A stretch of 62,804 bases of DNA from an uncultured Methanobrevibacter sp. (GCF_902769175.1 NZ_CACXNW010000030.1:1-62804), one strand, 5' to 3'. Positions 9,234 to 20,899 are shown, counted from the first letter of the stretch. The notes: generated by a model not told the origin, from the sequence alone. Program-made: numbers and translations.

Positions 9234-9256
9234 GGGAGGGGATTTTGTTCCCCCTA
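9234..9256. terminator. GC-rich hairpin
   Basis: GGGAGGGGA opposed to TTCCCCCT with a short loop, one of the few GC-rich stems in this AT-rich region. It may terminate transcripts running out of the adhesin locus on the minus strand. Confidence 0.4.
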
Positions 9257-9275
9257 GAAAAATATGTATTTTTTT

Positions 9276-9333
9276 AATCAAGCTTTTTTAGAGCATAATA
9301 ACTCTAGTCTTGATTTTTTTTTTTTTTTTTTTT
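9276..9333 (+). terminator. Hairpin followed by a long T run
   Basis: Nested stems AATCAAG/CTTGATT (9276-9282, 9309-9315) and TAGAG/CTCTA (9289-9293, 9302-9306) are followed directly by about 20 T on the plus strand. It looks like an intrinsic terminator for plus-strand transcription from the tRNA side, protecting the convergent adhesin locus. Confidence 0.55.
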
Positions 9334-12300
9334 ATTTTATTGTTAGTTTTGCTGTTTTGTTTACTGCATTGTAGGTTGAGTCTCCAGCCCATTTTGCAAC
9401 AACTGTATAAGTTCCTTTCTGGCTTATGCTTACATTTACGCTTGCTACACCTTTTTCATTGGTTTTGGCTTTGTAGGTTTTGCCATTTACTGTGAAGCTG
9501 ATCCACTTATCTACAATGAGGTTTCCATGTTCATTCTTAAATGTAGCAGTTAATGTTTTGGTTGTTGCACTTGCTGCATAGGATTTGTTCGGAACTGTAA
9601 TTGTTGGAGTTTGACAGCTTACTGAAATCTTAGCAACAACAAAAGATGCATTATAGCTTTGGTTTCCTAAGTAGCATATTGCAAATGTATAATTCCCTTT
9701 GTATCCAAGATTGATTTGCAATTTGGCAACACCATTTTCATCGGTACAGATTCCATCTTTTTCATAGGTGTATACAACACCATTGAATCCAATTTCCATA
9801 GGTGCCTTTGCTATTGGGTTTCCATTTGCATCTTTTAATGTGAAGTAGAACCATTCACCTGTTTTTCCATCTAGTTTTGGATCAACTGCTTTGGTTTGCA
9901 TGTTTTCAAAGATGATCATGGTTGCATTCTTGGCTATATTGAAGTATGCAGTGCCTATGGATTCTCCATAAGTTTTGTTTCCAGCAAAGACGGCTACAAC
10001 TTGGTAAGTGTCTGCAGGTAAAATCTCTGGAATAATGAGTGTTCCTTTGCCTTCTGCATTTACTCTAACTGGGTATTCCTTATCTGCAACAGTTACATTA
10101 AGGCTTCCGCTTAATGGGGTTCCTTTTGTGTCTTTAAATGTAAATTCAATTGTTGGCTTTTCACCATAGCTAATGTTTTCTACAGTGACAACAATTTCAG
10201 TTGCTGTGATTTCAGTTGGATTTACGAATATTTCCTTTGTAACTGTTTCCTCTTTGTGGACACCATCATTTACGCTAATGACAACTGTATGTGGGCCTTC
10301 TGGCAATATTCCAAGGTTTGCATTTCCATTTTCATCAAGTTCAACTTCCTGAGCTTCTCCACCGTCAATGATTACATTGACTTTGGTGATAGGAACATCT
10401 TGGCCTCTGCCGTCAGTTGCAGTGACTGTTATTATTAAGTCTTGGCCTTCAATAGGGCTGTTGTCTGTCACTTCTACAATTAAGTCTGTAGATTCGGGGA
10501 TTGTTAATTTTGCAGTGGCATTTGCTTCATTGTAGTTTTCATCACCTAAATAGTTTACACTAACAGCACAGTCACCAACAGTCTGATAGATTCTGAATGT
10601 AGCCCCTTCTCCACCATCTTCAAGTTCATATGTTTCAGTTAGATCATCATCTTGCCACTTAACAGTTACTATTACAGTGCCTGTAGCAGGAACTCCGTCA
10701 ACACCTACAACAGAAATAGGAATGGTTATAGGTACATTCCCTTCTGTAGTGGTGTCTTCAACGCTTATTGTTGGACTTGCCTTGCTTACTGCAAATCTTG
10801 TGAAGTTGTCAACAGCTTGGTAGTTAGGGCTGCTAAATGTGGCTTTGGCTATGTGTTTGCCAGCTGCTAATCCAGTTAATTGGATTGTTGCCTTGTTGTT
10901 TTCAACTGTCACATCCTCTTTATAGATTCTGCCATCAATTTCTATAGTTGCAGTTCCTGAGATGACCTCATGTGCTTCATTGCTAAGGGTGATTGTCAAT
11001 TTACCATCAGTTGTGATTAGGTAATCTTCTGCTTCGACTATTATATTTAGGCCTCCTGCAGGGACAACTGTAACAGTTACTTTGGCTTGGGCAGCTTTAT
11101 GTATGCCATCATTTACATCTACTGTGATTTCAGTGTTTCCAACAGCTAATTTGCCGAGGTTTACCCTTCCATTTCTAGCAACGTCAACTTCTGTGGTTTC
11201 GCCATTAATTGTAATGTTTGCTTTGACGATTGGTACATTAGCTCCTTCACCGTCTTTTCCTTTAATGGTAATGATTGCATCTTCCCCAAATGCAGGTTCG
11301 TTAGCAGTAACCTCTAATTTCAAGTCAGAAGAACCTGTGATGGTTAGGGTTGCAGTGGCATTTGCTTCATTGTAGTTTTCATCACCTAAGTACATTACAG
11401 TGATTTTGCATTTTCCAACAGTCTCATCGATTTTGAATGTGACATTTTCTATGCCATCTTCAAGGTAGTATACTTTGCTTTCGCTGTCTTCTGCCCAGTC
11501 TACAGTTACTATTACCATACCTGTAGCAGGAAGTCCTTCAATGCCTTCAACAGATACTGGAATTGTTACAGGAACATTCCATTCTGTACTTGCATCTTGG
11601 ACATTAACTGTAGGGGTTGCTTTGTTTACAGTTAATGTTGAGCTTGCAGTTTTTGTCTCTGGGTTGAAATTGCTGTTTCCTGAGTATGAAACTGTGATTG
11701 TGTATTTATCTGGATTTAATCCTGAAATTGGGATTGCTTCTTTTAATTCTTCATCTGTAATGTTTATTTCATATTTTTTACCTGTCAGTGTGATATTGAC
11801 TGTTCCTGTTACTCTTGAATCGAATTCAAGGATTATAGTTGCGTTTTCACCATAATCAATTATCTTGGTCTCGAGAGAAACTTCCAATCCTGCATTTCCC
11901 TTAACGTTTTCAGTTGTGATTGTTGATCTTACATTCTCTATGATTGCAATTACGCTTCCTGGTCCAGTGATTTCTGGAGAATATGTGATATTGTCTCCTA
12001 AGCCTACAGTATTGTTGCTGAGGATTTCATTGATTGAAATCAATCTTAGATTGACCGGATGCATTTGATCATCGAATTCAGTTATTTCTCCTGTGTCCTC
12101 ATTATAAGCATATAACTTGAATCTTATTTTTGAAGTGCTTAAAATAGAGATTTGTTCAGGGTCAGCAGTTCCATTTATGAAGAGCCATACAGTGGATTCT
12201 TCATATGGGTTCTCCATATAATCTCTTTCATTATTTCCAAACCAATTGTAGTCTGCATTGGAACCTTCAAAGACTTCGTAATAGATTTCACCAGGACTAT

Positions 12301-12364
12301 TATTTAATAGGATGTTATTGGTGAAATTGGAGTAAGTGCTCTCATCATTATCGTTATAATACAC
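9332..12364 (-). CDS. C-terminal Ig-like fragment of the broken adhesin (1010 aa)
   Basis: This is the longest surviving open frame of the pseudogene, open from just after the stop at 12506, with its first start at 12364. It begins inside a beta-helix module (FTNNILLNN) and then carries about nine Ig/Big-like beta-sandwich domains. Two near-duplicates share KATPTVNV/KASPTISV and PATGxVIVTV. It ends in TYNAVNKTAKLTIK. It lacks a signal peptide and any ribosome site, so it is unlikely to be exported by itself. It shares the frame of 12506-14167, so one TAG (TGG in sister repeats) separates them. Confidence 0.6.
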   Translation of the reverse strand: MYYNDNDESTYSNFTNNILLNNSPGEIYYEVFEGSNADYNWFGNNERDYMENPYEESTVWLFINGTADPEQISILSTSKIRFKLYAYNEDTGEITEFDDQMHPVNLRLISINEILSNNTVGLGDNITYSPEITGPGSVIAIIENVRSTITTENVKGNAGLEVSLETKIIDYGENATIILEFDSRVTGTVNITLTGKKYEINITDEELKEAIPISGLNPDKYTITVSYSGNSNFNPETKTASSTLTVNKATPTVNVQDASTEWNVPVTIPVSVEGIEGLPATGMVIVTVDWAEDSESKVYYLEDGIENVTFKIDETVGKCKITVMYLGDENYNEANATATLTITGSSDLKLEVTANEPAFGEDAIITIKGKDGEGANVPIVKANITINGETTEVDVARNGRVNLGKLAVGNTEITVDVNDGIHKAAQAKVTVTVVPAGGLNIIVEAEDYLITTDGKLTITLSNEAHEVISGTATIEIDGRIYKEDVTVENNKATIQLTGLAAGKHIAKATFSSPNYQAVDNFTRFAVSKASPTISVEDTTTEGNVPITIPISVVGVDGVPATGTVIVTVKWQDDDLTETYELEDGGEGATFRIYQTVGDCAVSVNYLGDENYNEANATAKLTIPESTDLIVEVTDNSPIEGQDLIITVTATDGRGQDVPITKVNVIIDGGEAQEVELDENGNANLGILPEGPHTVVISVNDGVHKEETVTKEIFVNPTEITATEIVVTVENISYGEKPTIEFTFKDTKGTPLSGSLNVTVADKEYPVRVNAEGKGTLIIPEILPADTYQVVAVFAGNKTYGESIGTAYFNIAKNATMIIFENMQTKAVDPKLDGKTGEWFYFTLKDANGNPIAKAPMEIGFNGVVYTYEKDGICTDENGVAKLQINLGYKGNYTFAICYLGNQSYNASFVVAKISVSCQTPTITVPNKSYAASATTKTLTATFKNEHGNLIVDKWISFTVNGKTYKAKTNEKGVASVNVSISQKGTYTVVAKWAGDSTYNAVNKTAKLTIK

Positions 12365-12505
12365 GCTACCACTATCTGTAGCAGTGTTGTTTATGAATAA
12401 GCAAGAGGAAGCATTACCATATTTGCCATACCAGTTGATGGCTCCACCATTTTCTGCATGGTTACTGTTGAATGTGGAGTTGCTTACAGCACCATAATCA
12501 TCATT

Positions 12506-14167
12506 CTATAGGATAGCCCCTCCATCTTTGATTGCTGTGTTGTTGTTGAATGTGGAGTTGCTTACAGCACCATTTACATTATTCCAATTGATGGCTCCAC
12601 CATGCATTATTGCATTGTTGTTGTTGAATGTGGAGTTGCATACAGCACCGTCTTTATTATCCCAAAAGATGGCTCCACCATACTCTGCGGTGTTGTTGTT
12701 AAAGGTGGAGTTGCTTAGGGTACCGTTTGCACCACTCCATAGGATAGTTCCGCCAAAATCATAAACGGTATCAGCGGTTGCGTTTCCGTTTGTAAAGATT
12801 ATGTTGTCGAGGACTACATTATCTCCAGTAATATCGAAAATGCGTGCGATGTCTGATCCGTTTATTGTGTTGTTGTTTCTGTTTATTCTAACTGTGCGGT
12901 TGATTATGATTCCATTTATGAAATCAGAGTCTATTTTTGGATTGTATCTATAGCTTTGGTTTAATGTGATTTCACTGTCGTTATTGCCGTTTATGGTTCT
13001 GTTCAAGTCCCAGAAGCTCATTCCGTCTATGATTTCTATTGTTATGTCTGATTGAACATTTTCCACTTTTGCACTTATAATGGCATTTCCAATATTGTCT
13101 GCTTGGAATGTGATTTTTTCATTTAATCCTGCAGTATCTTTGCTTAAAGTGTCTATAGTTGTGCTTAAGCTTAAGTTGATAGGGTATAAGAGGTTATTGT
13201 CATATTCTCTTATTTCCCTTCCATCATATGAGTATAGCTTAAATGTGATTTCAGATATGTCTGAAATATTAATGCTGTTTGGGTTTGCTGTTCCGTTTAT
13301 GAAGAGCCAGGTGTTGGAATTGTCATATGGTTTTTGGTCATAATTGCTTCCATTGTTTCCAAACCAATTGTAGTCTGCATTGGAACCATTAAAGACTTCG
13401 TAATAGATTTCTCCAAGGCCATTGTTTAACAGGATATTATTGGTGAAATTGGAACGACCTTCTCTACTAAAACCGTTATAGTATACGCTTCCATTCCTTA
13501 TGGCAGTGTTGTTTATGAATAAGCAAGAGGAAACCTGACCATATCTGTCATACCAGTTGACGGCTCCACCATATTCTGCATTGTTGCTGTGGAATGTGGA
13601 ATTGCTTATAGCACCATTTGCACCATACCCGCTGATTGCTCCTCCATAGTCTGCTGTGTTGTTGTTAAAGGTGGAGTTGCTTACAGTGCTCATTGTACCC
13701 TTGATATAGATAGCTCCTCCATAGGGTGCAGTGTTGTTGTTAAATGTGGAATTAATTATGGCACCATTCATGCTATTCCAATAGACAGCTCCTCCTTGAT
13801 TTCTTGCAGTGTTGTTGTTAAAGGTGGAATTGCTTATAGTACCTCTATTGCCTCCCCAATAGATAGCTCCACCATCGTTTGCTTTTCCCTTTGTAAAGTT
13901 TATGTTGTTGATGATTACATTATTTGCATTAATTTGGAAAATACGTGCGATGTCTAACCCGTTTATTGTGTTGTTGTTTCCGTTTATTCTTACCTGGCGG
14001 TTGATTATGATTCCATTTATGAAATCAGAGTCTATTTCGGGATCGTAGGTATAATTCTTGTTTAATGTGATTTCAGTGTTGTTGTTGCCGTTTATGGTTC
14101 TGTTTAAGTCCCAGAAACTTGTTCCGTCCCTAACCATTATTGTATTGAACATCTTCCACTTTTGCAC
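12506..14167 (-). pseudogene. Adhesin fragment: beta-helix module 4
   Basis: A 553-codon open frame containing two DGTSFWDLNRTINGNN segments and a run of NSTFNNNTA repeats. It ends at TAG 12506-12508, where sister repeats have TGG after GGAI. Its upstream end is a 17-base loss near 14147 relative to the same spot at about 15790, which shifts the frame into the 14130-14363 piece. Confidence 0.7.
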
Positions 14168-15114
14168 TTACAGTGGCGCTTCCCTCACTTTCAGATTGGA
14201 ATGTGATTTTTTCAGATAATGTTGAGGTATCTTTGTTTAAAGAACCGGTTGTTTTACTTAAACTTAAGTTGATAGGGTATAAAATACTATTATCATATTC
14301 TGATATTTCGCGTCCATCATATGAATATAGCTTAAATATGATTTCTGATATCTGAAACTCCAATAATATTTGGGTTTGCTGTTCCGTTTATGAAGAGCCA
14401 GGTGTTGGAATTGTCATATGGTTTTTGGTCATAATTGCTTGCATTGTTTCCAAACCAATTGTTGTCAGCATTGGAACCTTCAAAGTTCTGGTAATAGATT
14501 TCATTAGGACCGTTGCCTAACAGGATATTGTTTGTGAAATTAGCATCGCTATTTCCCCAGAAATAATTATAGTAAACGCTTCCATCACTTGTAGCAGTGT
14601 TGTTTATGAATAAGCAAGAGGAAACTGGAGTATATTGTGAATATACTGTGATGGCTCCACCTCTGTTTGCTTTGTTGTTGTTGAATGTGGAATTGATTAC
14701 AGTACTATTTCTTTCACCTAATCTGATTGCACCTCCATTTTCTGCAGTGTTGTTGTTGAATGTAGAGTTGCTTATAATACTATTTTCACTAATCCATATG
14801 ATGGCTCCACCCCAATCCTCTGCTGTGTTGTTGTTAAAGGTGGAGTTGCTTATAGCTCCATATTTGCCATACCATGTGATTGCTCCACCTTCACCTCCTG
14901 CGCTATTGCCGTTGAATGTAGAGCTGCTAATGGTTCCATAGCTAGCTGGCCAGCTAATGGCTCCACCATTTTCTGCGGTGTTGTTGTTAAAGGTGGAATT
15001 GATTACAGTATTATTCGCACCATTATAATAGATGGCTCCACCAAATTTCCTTGCAGTGTTGCTGTTAAAGGTGGAATTGCTTACAGTACCATTTTCACCA
15101 TCCCATTGGATTGC
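14130..15114 (-). pseudogene. Adhesin fragment: frameshifted part of module 3
   Basis: The stretch 14130-14363 is a 77-codon piece with FKLYSYDGREISEYDN. A 2-base loss near 14348 connects it to a frame that runs through 14364-15114 as more NSTFNNNTA repeats without an ATG. That frame is the same one as 15115-16692. Confidence 0.65.
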
Positions 15115-16692
15115 TCATCCTTGATTTCTTGCAGTGTTGTTGTTAAAGGTGGAATTGTTTAGGACACCATTTTTACCATTCCATTGGATTGCTCCTGCCT
15201 GATTTTCTGCAGTGTTGTTGTTAAAGGTGGAATTGCTTACAGTGCCATAGTTGCCATACCAACAGATTGCTCCACCAAAATTCTTTGCAGTGTTGTTGTT
15301 AAAGGTGGAATTACTTATAGTGCCGTTTTCACTTTCTCTAGATTCCCAATAGATAGCTCCACCAAGGTATGCGGTGTTGCTGTTGAATATGGAGTTGCTT
15401 ACAGTATTATTTACACCATTCCAATAGATAGCGCCTCCATATTCACTTGCGTTATTGTTGTTGAATGTGGAATTGCTTAGAGTACCATAGTCCCCTTCCC
15501 AATAGATTGCTCCACCAGTATCTGCGTTTCCATTTGTAAATATTATGTTGTCGATGATTACATCATCTGCGATAATGTTGAAGATACGTGCAAGGTCTGA
15601 TCCGTTTATTGTGTTCTTGTTTCCGTTTATTGTTAGTGTGCGGTTGATTATGATTCCATTTATGAAATCAGAGTCTATTTCTGGATTGTAGGTATAATTC
15701 TTGTTTAATGTGATTTCAGTGTTGTTGTTGCCGTTTATGGTTCTGTTTAAGTCCCAGAAACTTGTTCCGTCCCTAACCATTATTGTCATTATTGTTATGT
15801 CTGATTGAACATCTTCCACTTTTGCACTTATAGCAGTCTTTCCACCACTATCTCCTTGGAATGTGAAGATTTCAGATAATCTTGCGGTATCTTTGCTTAA
15901 AGTACCTCTAGTTGTGCTTAAGCTTAAGTTGATAGGGTATAAGATGCTATTGTCATATTCTCTTATTTCGCTTCCATCATATGAGTATAGCTTAAATGTG
16001 ATTTCTGATATGTCTGAAAGTCCAATCATATTTGGGTTTACTGTTCCGTTAATGAAGAGCCAAGTGTTGGAATTGTCATATGGTTTTTGGTTATAATTGA
16101 TTTCATTGTTTCCAAACCAATTGTAGTCTGCATTTGAACCATTAAAGACTATGTAATAGATTTCACCAGGACCATTATTTAATAGGATATTATTGGTGAA
16201 ATTGGAATAGCTATATCTGCTAAAATCATTATGGTATACGCTTCCGTTAGTTGTAGCTGTGTTGTTTACAAATAAACAGGAAGTCACATTACCATATTCT
16301 CCACCCCATTCGATAGCTCCACCATTACGTGCTTTGTTGTTGGTGAATGTGGAGTTGCTTATAGCACTGCTTTTACCTGTGCATAGGATTGCTCCTCCAT
16401 CTTTGCTGGCATTGTTGCTGTTGAATGTGGAATTGCTTAGGGTACCATTTGCACTATTCCATGTGATTGCTCCTCCACACTCTGTTGCATTGTTGCTGTT
16501 GAAAGTGGAGTTGCTTAGAGCGCCATTTGCACCTTCCCATCTGATTGCTCCTCCATACATTCTTGCTATGTTGTTGTTAAAGGTGGAATTGCTTACAGTT
16601 CCATTTTTACCATTCCATAGGATAGCTCCTCCATTAGTTCCAGAGTTGTTGTTAAAGGTGGAATTGCTTAGGAAAATATTATCACCCCACAA
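15115..16692 (-). pseudogene. Adhesin fragment: module 3 to 2
   Basis: A 525-codon open frame of beta-helix repeats with the internal DGTSFWDLNRTINGNN at about 15755. It stops at TGA 15115-15117, where the sister repeats read GGA, and the same frame continues on the far side. The first ATG is arbitrary because the frame is open up to 16765. Confidence 0.7.
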
Positions 16693-16764
16693 ACAGATAG
16701 CTCCACCCTCTCTTGCCTCATTATTGTTGAATGTAGAGTTGCTTAGAGTACCATGGCTATTATA

Positions 16765-17808
16765 TCAATAGATTGCTCCTCCATTGGAGTTTGCTTTGTT
16801 GCTGTTGAATGTAGAGTTGATTATGTTACCATTTTCATTATAAGATTGGATAGCTCCTCCATAGTTTGCGGTGTTGTTGTTGAATGTGGAGTTGCTTACA
16901 GTACCATTTGCATCATCCCATTCAATAGCTCCACCATATTGATCTGCAGTGGCGTTTCCACTGGCATTTCCGTTTGTAAAGCTTATGTTGTTGAGGATAA
17001 CATTATCTCCAGTAATATGGAAGATACGTGCTATGTCTAATCCGTTTATTGTGTTGCTGTTTCCATTTATTCTTACCTGACGATTGATTATGATTCCATT
17101 TATGAAATCAGAGTCCATTTCTGGATTGAATGTATAATTTTTGTCTAATGTTATTTCAGTGTCGTTATTGTCATTTATGGTTTTGTTCAAGTCCAAGAAG
17201 CTTGTTCCATCTGTAATTCTTATTGTTATGTCTGATTGCACATTTTCTATTTTTCCACTTACAGTAGCTATTCCAGTGTCTTCTGCTTGGAATGTGATTT
17301 CTTCATTTAATCCTATGGTATCCTTGCTTATTGTGCCTTTGGTTGAGCTTAAGCTAAGGTTAAAAGGGTATAAGAGGCTATCGTCATATTCAGCTATTTC
17401 GTTTCCATAATAGGAGTATAGTTTAAATATGATTTCAGAGATGTCTGAAACTTTAATTATGTCTGGATTTGCTGTTCCGTTTATGAATAGCCATGTGTTG
17501 GAGTTATTATATGGTTTTTGATTATAATTGCTTCCATTGTTTCCAAACCAATTGTAGTCTGTATTGGAACCTTCAAAGATGAAGTAATAAATTTCCTCTG
17601 GACCGTTATTTAGTAGGATATTATTGGTGAAATTGGAATGGCTAAACAACTCATAATCGTTATGATATATGCTTCCGTTAGTTGTAGCGGTGTTGTTTAC
17701 GAATAGGCAAGAGAAAACATTACCCTCATCGGCATACCAGTTGATGGCTCCTCCAGATTCTGCTTTGTTGTTGTAGAATAGGGAATTGCTTACAGTACCG
17801 TAATTCAT
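16765..17808 (-). pseudogene. Adhesin fragment: module 2
   Basis: A 347-codon frame in phase with 15115-16692. It ends at TGA 16765-16767, which replaces TGG in GGAIYW. Upstream of 17808 the same frame stays open through more repeats to the TAG at 18442-18444. Confidence 0.7.
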
Positions 17809-18938
17809 ATTCCATATGATAGCTCCACCAAATGATTTTCCGGTGTTGTTGTTAAAGGTGGAATTGCTTACAGTACCATAATAATCATGCCAGTATATGG
17901 CTCCTCCAGATTCTGCGGTGTTGTTGTTGAATGTGGAGTTGCTTATAGTACCGTAATCACCATTCCAATAGATTGCTCCTCCCTCATCTGCGCTGTTGTT
18001 GTTAAAGGTGGAGTTGCTTATAGTACCATTTGCACCATCCCAATAGATTGCTCCTGCATAATAAGATACTTTGTTGTTGAATGTGGAATTGCTTATGGTG
18101 CCGTCATCACTATACCAATAGATTGCTCCGCCATATTCGTATCCATAGTTGTCGTTAAATCTGGAGTTGCTTATAGTACCCTTTTCACCATTCCAGTATA
18201 TGGCTCCTCCACGATCTGTTCCATGGTTGTTGTAGAATGTGGAGTTGTTTACAGTACCGTTTTTACTATACCAGTATATGGCTCCTCCCTCCTCTGCATC
18301 GTTGCTGTTGAATGTGGAGTTGTTTACAGTACCACTTACATCATACCAATAGATTGCTCCACCATGTTTTGCGGTGTTCTTGTTGAATGTGGAGTTGATT
18401 ACAGTACCATTTTCACCATACCAATAGACAGCTCCCCCTTCCTATTCTACGCTGTTGTTGTTGATTGTGGAGTTGATTATGGTGCTATTTTCCTTATTCC
18501 AGTATATGGCTCCTCCATAATCTTTTGCGGTGTTGTTGTTGAATGTAGAGTTGTTTACAGTACCGTTTTCACCATTCCAGTATATGGCTCCTCCATCATC
18601 ATCTGCATTGTTGTTGTTGAATGTAGAGTTGTTTACAGTACCCTTTTCACTATGCCAATATATGGCTCCTCCAGATTCTGCGGTGTTGTTGTTGAATGCT
18701 GAGTTTTGATTAAAATGCTGAATATTACCCTTTTAATATAGATTCTGCGGTGTTGTTGTTGAATGCTGAGTTGATTATGATGCCATTTTCACCGCTCCAT
18801 AGGATAGCTCCTCCCAATATTGCGTTGTTGTTGAATGCTGAGTTGCTTATGATACCATTTGCACCCTTCCATTCGATAGCTCCTCCCTCATCATCTGCAT
18901 TGTTGTTGTTGAATTCTGCTCCTTCAATAGCATTAGTT

Positions 18939-19529
18939 TCATCGGTAATTGTCCTCATCATCTGCATTGTTGTTGTTGAATGTGGAGTTGCTTACAATAC
19001 CATAGTTTCCATTCCAAATGATGGCTCCGCCAGATTGATCATTCTCACTGTTTCCAGTTGAGTTTCCGTTTGTAAAGATTATGTTGTTGATTATTACATT
19101 GTCTGCGAAAATATTGAAAATACGTGCTGTGTTTGAACCATCTATGGTTATGCCATTACCGTTTATGGTTATGCTATTGTTAATGTCTATTCCATGTACA
19201 AATGCTTCATCTCCATCGCTATACTTGTAATTGTCTGTTAGGTCAATTACAGTATTTCCACTATTAATGGTTTCATTCAATTTTGCAAATGAATATGTAT
19301 TTGGATCTGATAGCTTTGTCTTTTCATTAGTGTCTATAAACCCACTGTCGTCATTTTCCTTTAAAATTAGATTTTCATCAGTATGATCTATAAACGTATT
19401 GTCTTCGTTTAAAATTAGATTTTCATCAGTATGATCTATAAACGTATTGTCTTCGTTTAAAATTAGATTTTCATTTGAACTGTCTAAAGAGAGTTCTTCA
19501 ATTGATTGTGTGTTTTCATTTAAAATCAT
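18939..19529 (-). pseudogene. Adhesin fragment: N-terminal region without its signal peptide
   Basis: A 196-codon frame starting MILNENTQ. It contains two identical DNTFIDHTDENLILNE-type repeats and the first FAKLNETINSGN/ITIDGSNTARIFNI module. The codons upstream in this frame encode a clear signal peptide (CVFFSLIILIGILSISFASA), but the matching start at 19608 is out of phase by one base across an A9 tract. It ends where a duplicated NNNNADDE repeat shifts the frame. Confidence 0.7.
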
Positions 19530-19585
19530 ATTTTCATTGGCGCTTGCAAATGAAATTGAAAGTATTCCAATGAGAATAATTAATG

Positions 19586-19594
19586 AAAAAAAAA
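19586..19594 (-). repeat. Nine-base homopolymer in the adhesin signal peptide
   Basis: Nine A on the plus strand (T in the coding strand) lie seven codons or fewer after the ATG at 19608. Eight would join MKNMC to the hydrophobic signal core in one frame, while nine leads to a stop at about 19534. It is a classic slippage site. Confidence 0.8.
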
Positions 19595-19608
19595 CACATA
19601 TTTTTCAT

Positions 19609-20446
19609 TGTTCATCTTTTCCTCATTCCTCATTAATTTATTTTTTTAATTGTTATATGGTATATATTTAGTAATTATATAATAGTTGCTATTTTTTGAT
19701 TTAGTTTATAAACGATGTATTTTTTTTGAATATTTTTCATATTGGATTTTTTCCTAAAGTATTGCTTTTATCTTAGAAAAGGAGTAATATGTTTTATGAA
19801 AATTTAGTTTTCATTTGAATTTTTACTTTTTTGTTTTTCACAATTTTTTTGTGAAATTTTCATGCTGATTCATTAGTATTGTTTCAACTAGGTCATGATA
19901 TTTCTATTTTTTACAACATTTTTAATTAATTTCACAATTAATAATTTCAATGTTTTTTATAAAATTCATAATTTTAAAAAAGGGTTTTTTCAATTTTTAT
20001 TAGCCATCAAAATTATCAACTTTTGCTATAATAATTCACATAGTTTACAATAAAAACCTATGTAAAATTAATCATAAAATTAAAATAATGGGAACCTTTA
20101 TATATTTCTTTTAACAAATATATTATTGTACCCTAGATGGGCAAATGAATTTTTTAGATTTTAAATCATTTTTTATTAAAAAATAATTTGAATTTTTAAT
20201 CTAAATTTAATATTCAATTGCTTTTCATGGTTTAAACTAAATTTAAATAAATTTTATTAATAATTAAATTTTTATTATTTATGATGATTCATTTCATGAA
20301 TTTTCTTATTGGAGACTATAGGAAAATTTCATTAAATTTTATTGGATAATAAATTTTTATGAACTAAATTATTGCATTAGCCAGTTATAATTCAGTTATT
20401 TATTAATAAAATTTTATTTTATTTTATTTTTATGGAGTTGTTTAAT
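19609..20446. other. Long AT-rich spacer with a distant TATA box
   Basis: No ORF or RNA gene is evident in these 838 bases between the adhesin start and the histone-like gene. A TATA-like TTTATATATTTC lies near 20098-20109, about 340 bases before the downstream ATG, preceded by GGGAACC. If it is used, the histone-like gene has a long leader. Otherwise a nearer promoter must be hidden in the AT-rich sequence. Confidence 0.4.
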
Positions 20447-20887
20447 ATGGCTGAAGAAGAATTCAATGAAGAAGAAATCGAAGAAAAAGAAGAAGAGGAA
20501 TTACCTTTCGCTAAAGCAGAAGTTGTTCGTTTAATGAAACAAAACCTTGATAGTGACAAAATGATTAGGGAAAGAGTAAAAGTTGAAATGAACAAATTCT
20601 TAGGAGATATTCTTAAACAAGTTTGTGAACAACTTAATGAATACCCATACACCACTATTGAGTACGAAATGCTTAAGGAATCAACCTATCCATACACTAA
20701 CATCAAAAGGATCAACCAAGAAAAAGAAAGAATCCTTTTACACTTAAACGCTATTAAAGCAGACTGTGATGCATTAGCTATGGATGTACAAAAGACTCTC
20801 AAATTAAAAGATGTCGTAGATGAAGACAAATTCACTCCTTTATCTATGTCAAAACAAGAAGATGATGATGAAGAAGTAGAAGAATAA
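20447..20887 (+). CDS. Histone-fold-like protein with acidic ends and a coiled-coil tail
   Basis: A 146-residue protein. After a Glu-rich N-terminus, [16 protein letters not shown] resembles helix 1 of archaeal histones. A long helix follows ([20 protein letters not shown]), then a strand-like [11 protein letters not shown] and helix. The C-terminal part ([22 protein letters not shown]) has heptad spacing of a coiled coil, then an acidic tail DDDEEVEE. This matches an atypical histone fold with an added helical extension rather than the usual 67-residue histone. DNA contact residues are few, so it could be a histone-fold dimer with another role. I place the start at 20447, where GGAG lies 9 bases upstream; an ATG at 20432 is in frame but overlaps that site. 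Confidence 0.55.
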   Translation: MAEEEFNEEEIEEKEEEELPFAKAEVVRLMKQNLDSDKMIRERVKVEMNKFLGDILKQVCEQLNEYPYTTIEYEMLKESTYPYTNIKRINQEKERILLHLNAIKADCDALAMDVQKTLKLKDVVDEDKFTPLSMSKQEDDDEEVEE

Positions 20888-20899
20888 TTCTTCTATTAC

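Larger units (their letters stand above)
9332..19608 (-). pseudogene. Giant adhesin-like surface protein, multiply disrupted
   Basis: All minus-strand fragments from 19608 down to 9332 are collinear pieces of one former gene of about 3,400 codons. The order is signal peptide, two repeats with the core NENLILNEDN, then four large modules. Each module has short parallel-beta-helix repeats (core NSTFNNNTA..GGAI.W), a SCLFINNTA segment, a WLFINGTANP segment and a DGTSFWDLNRTINGNN segment. A C-terminal block of Ig-like domains completes it. Lesions read directly are: one extra base in an A9 run (19586-19594), frameshifts near 18945, 18690-18730, 14348 (2 bases lost relative to sister modules) and 14147 (17 bases lost), and in-frame stops at 18442, 16765, 15115 and 12506. 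Two of the stops replace TGG by one base. In life such proteins are exported and bind partner cells or surfaces. Independent sequencing would exclude assembly errors in the repeats. Confidence 0.85.

Noticed and set aside
9310..9495. Leucine/phenylalanine-rich plus-strand frame after the T run
   Set aside because: Antisense of the adhesin C-terminus plus a homopolymer; not a membrane protein gene.
12506..12508. TAG read as pyrrolysine
   Set aside because: Other stops in the same gene are TGA and there are frameshifts, and sister repeats have TGG here, so a nonsense mutation explains it better. No pyl genes in the window.
17887..18702. A 271-codon plus-strand open frame
   Set aside because: It is the antisense of the adhesin repeats; the repeated DNA keeps all three opposite frames open. 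No ribosome site, and the residue pattern simply mirrors NSTFNNNTA.
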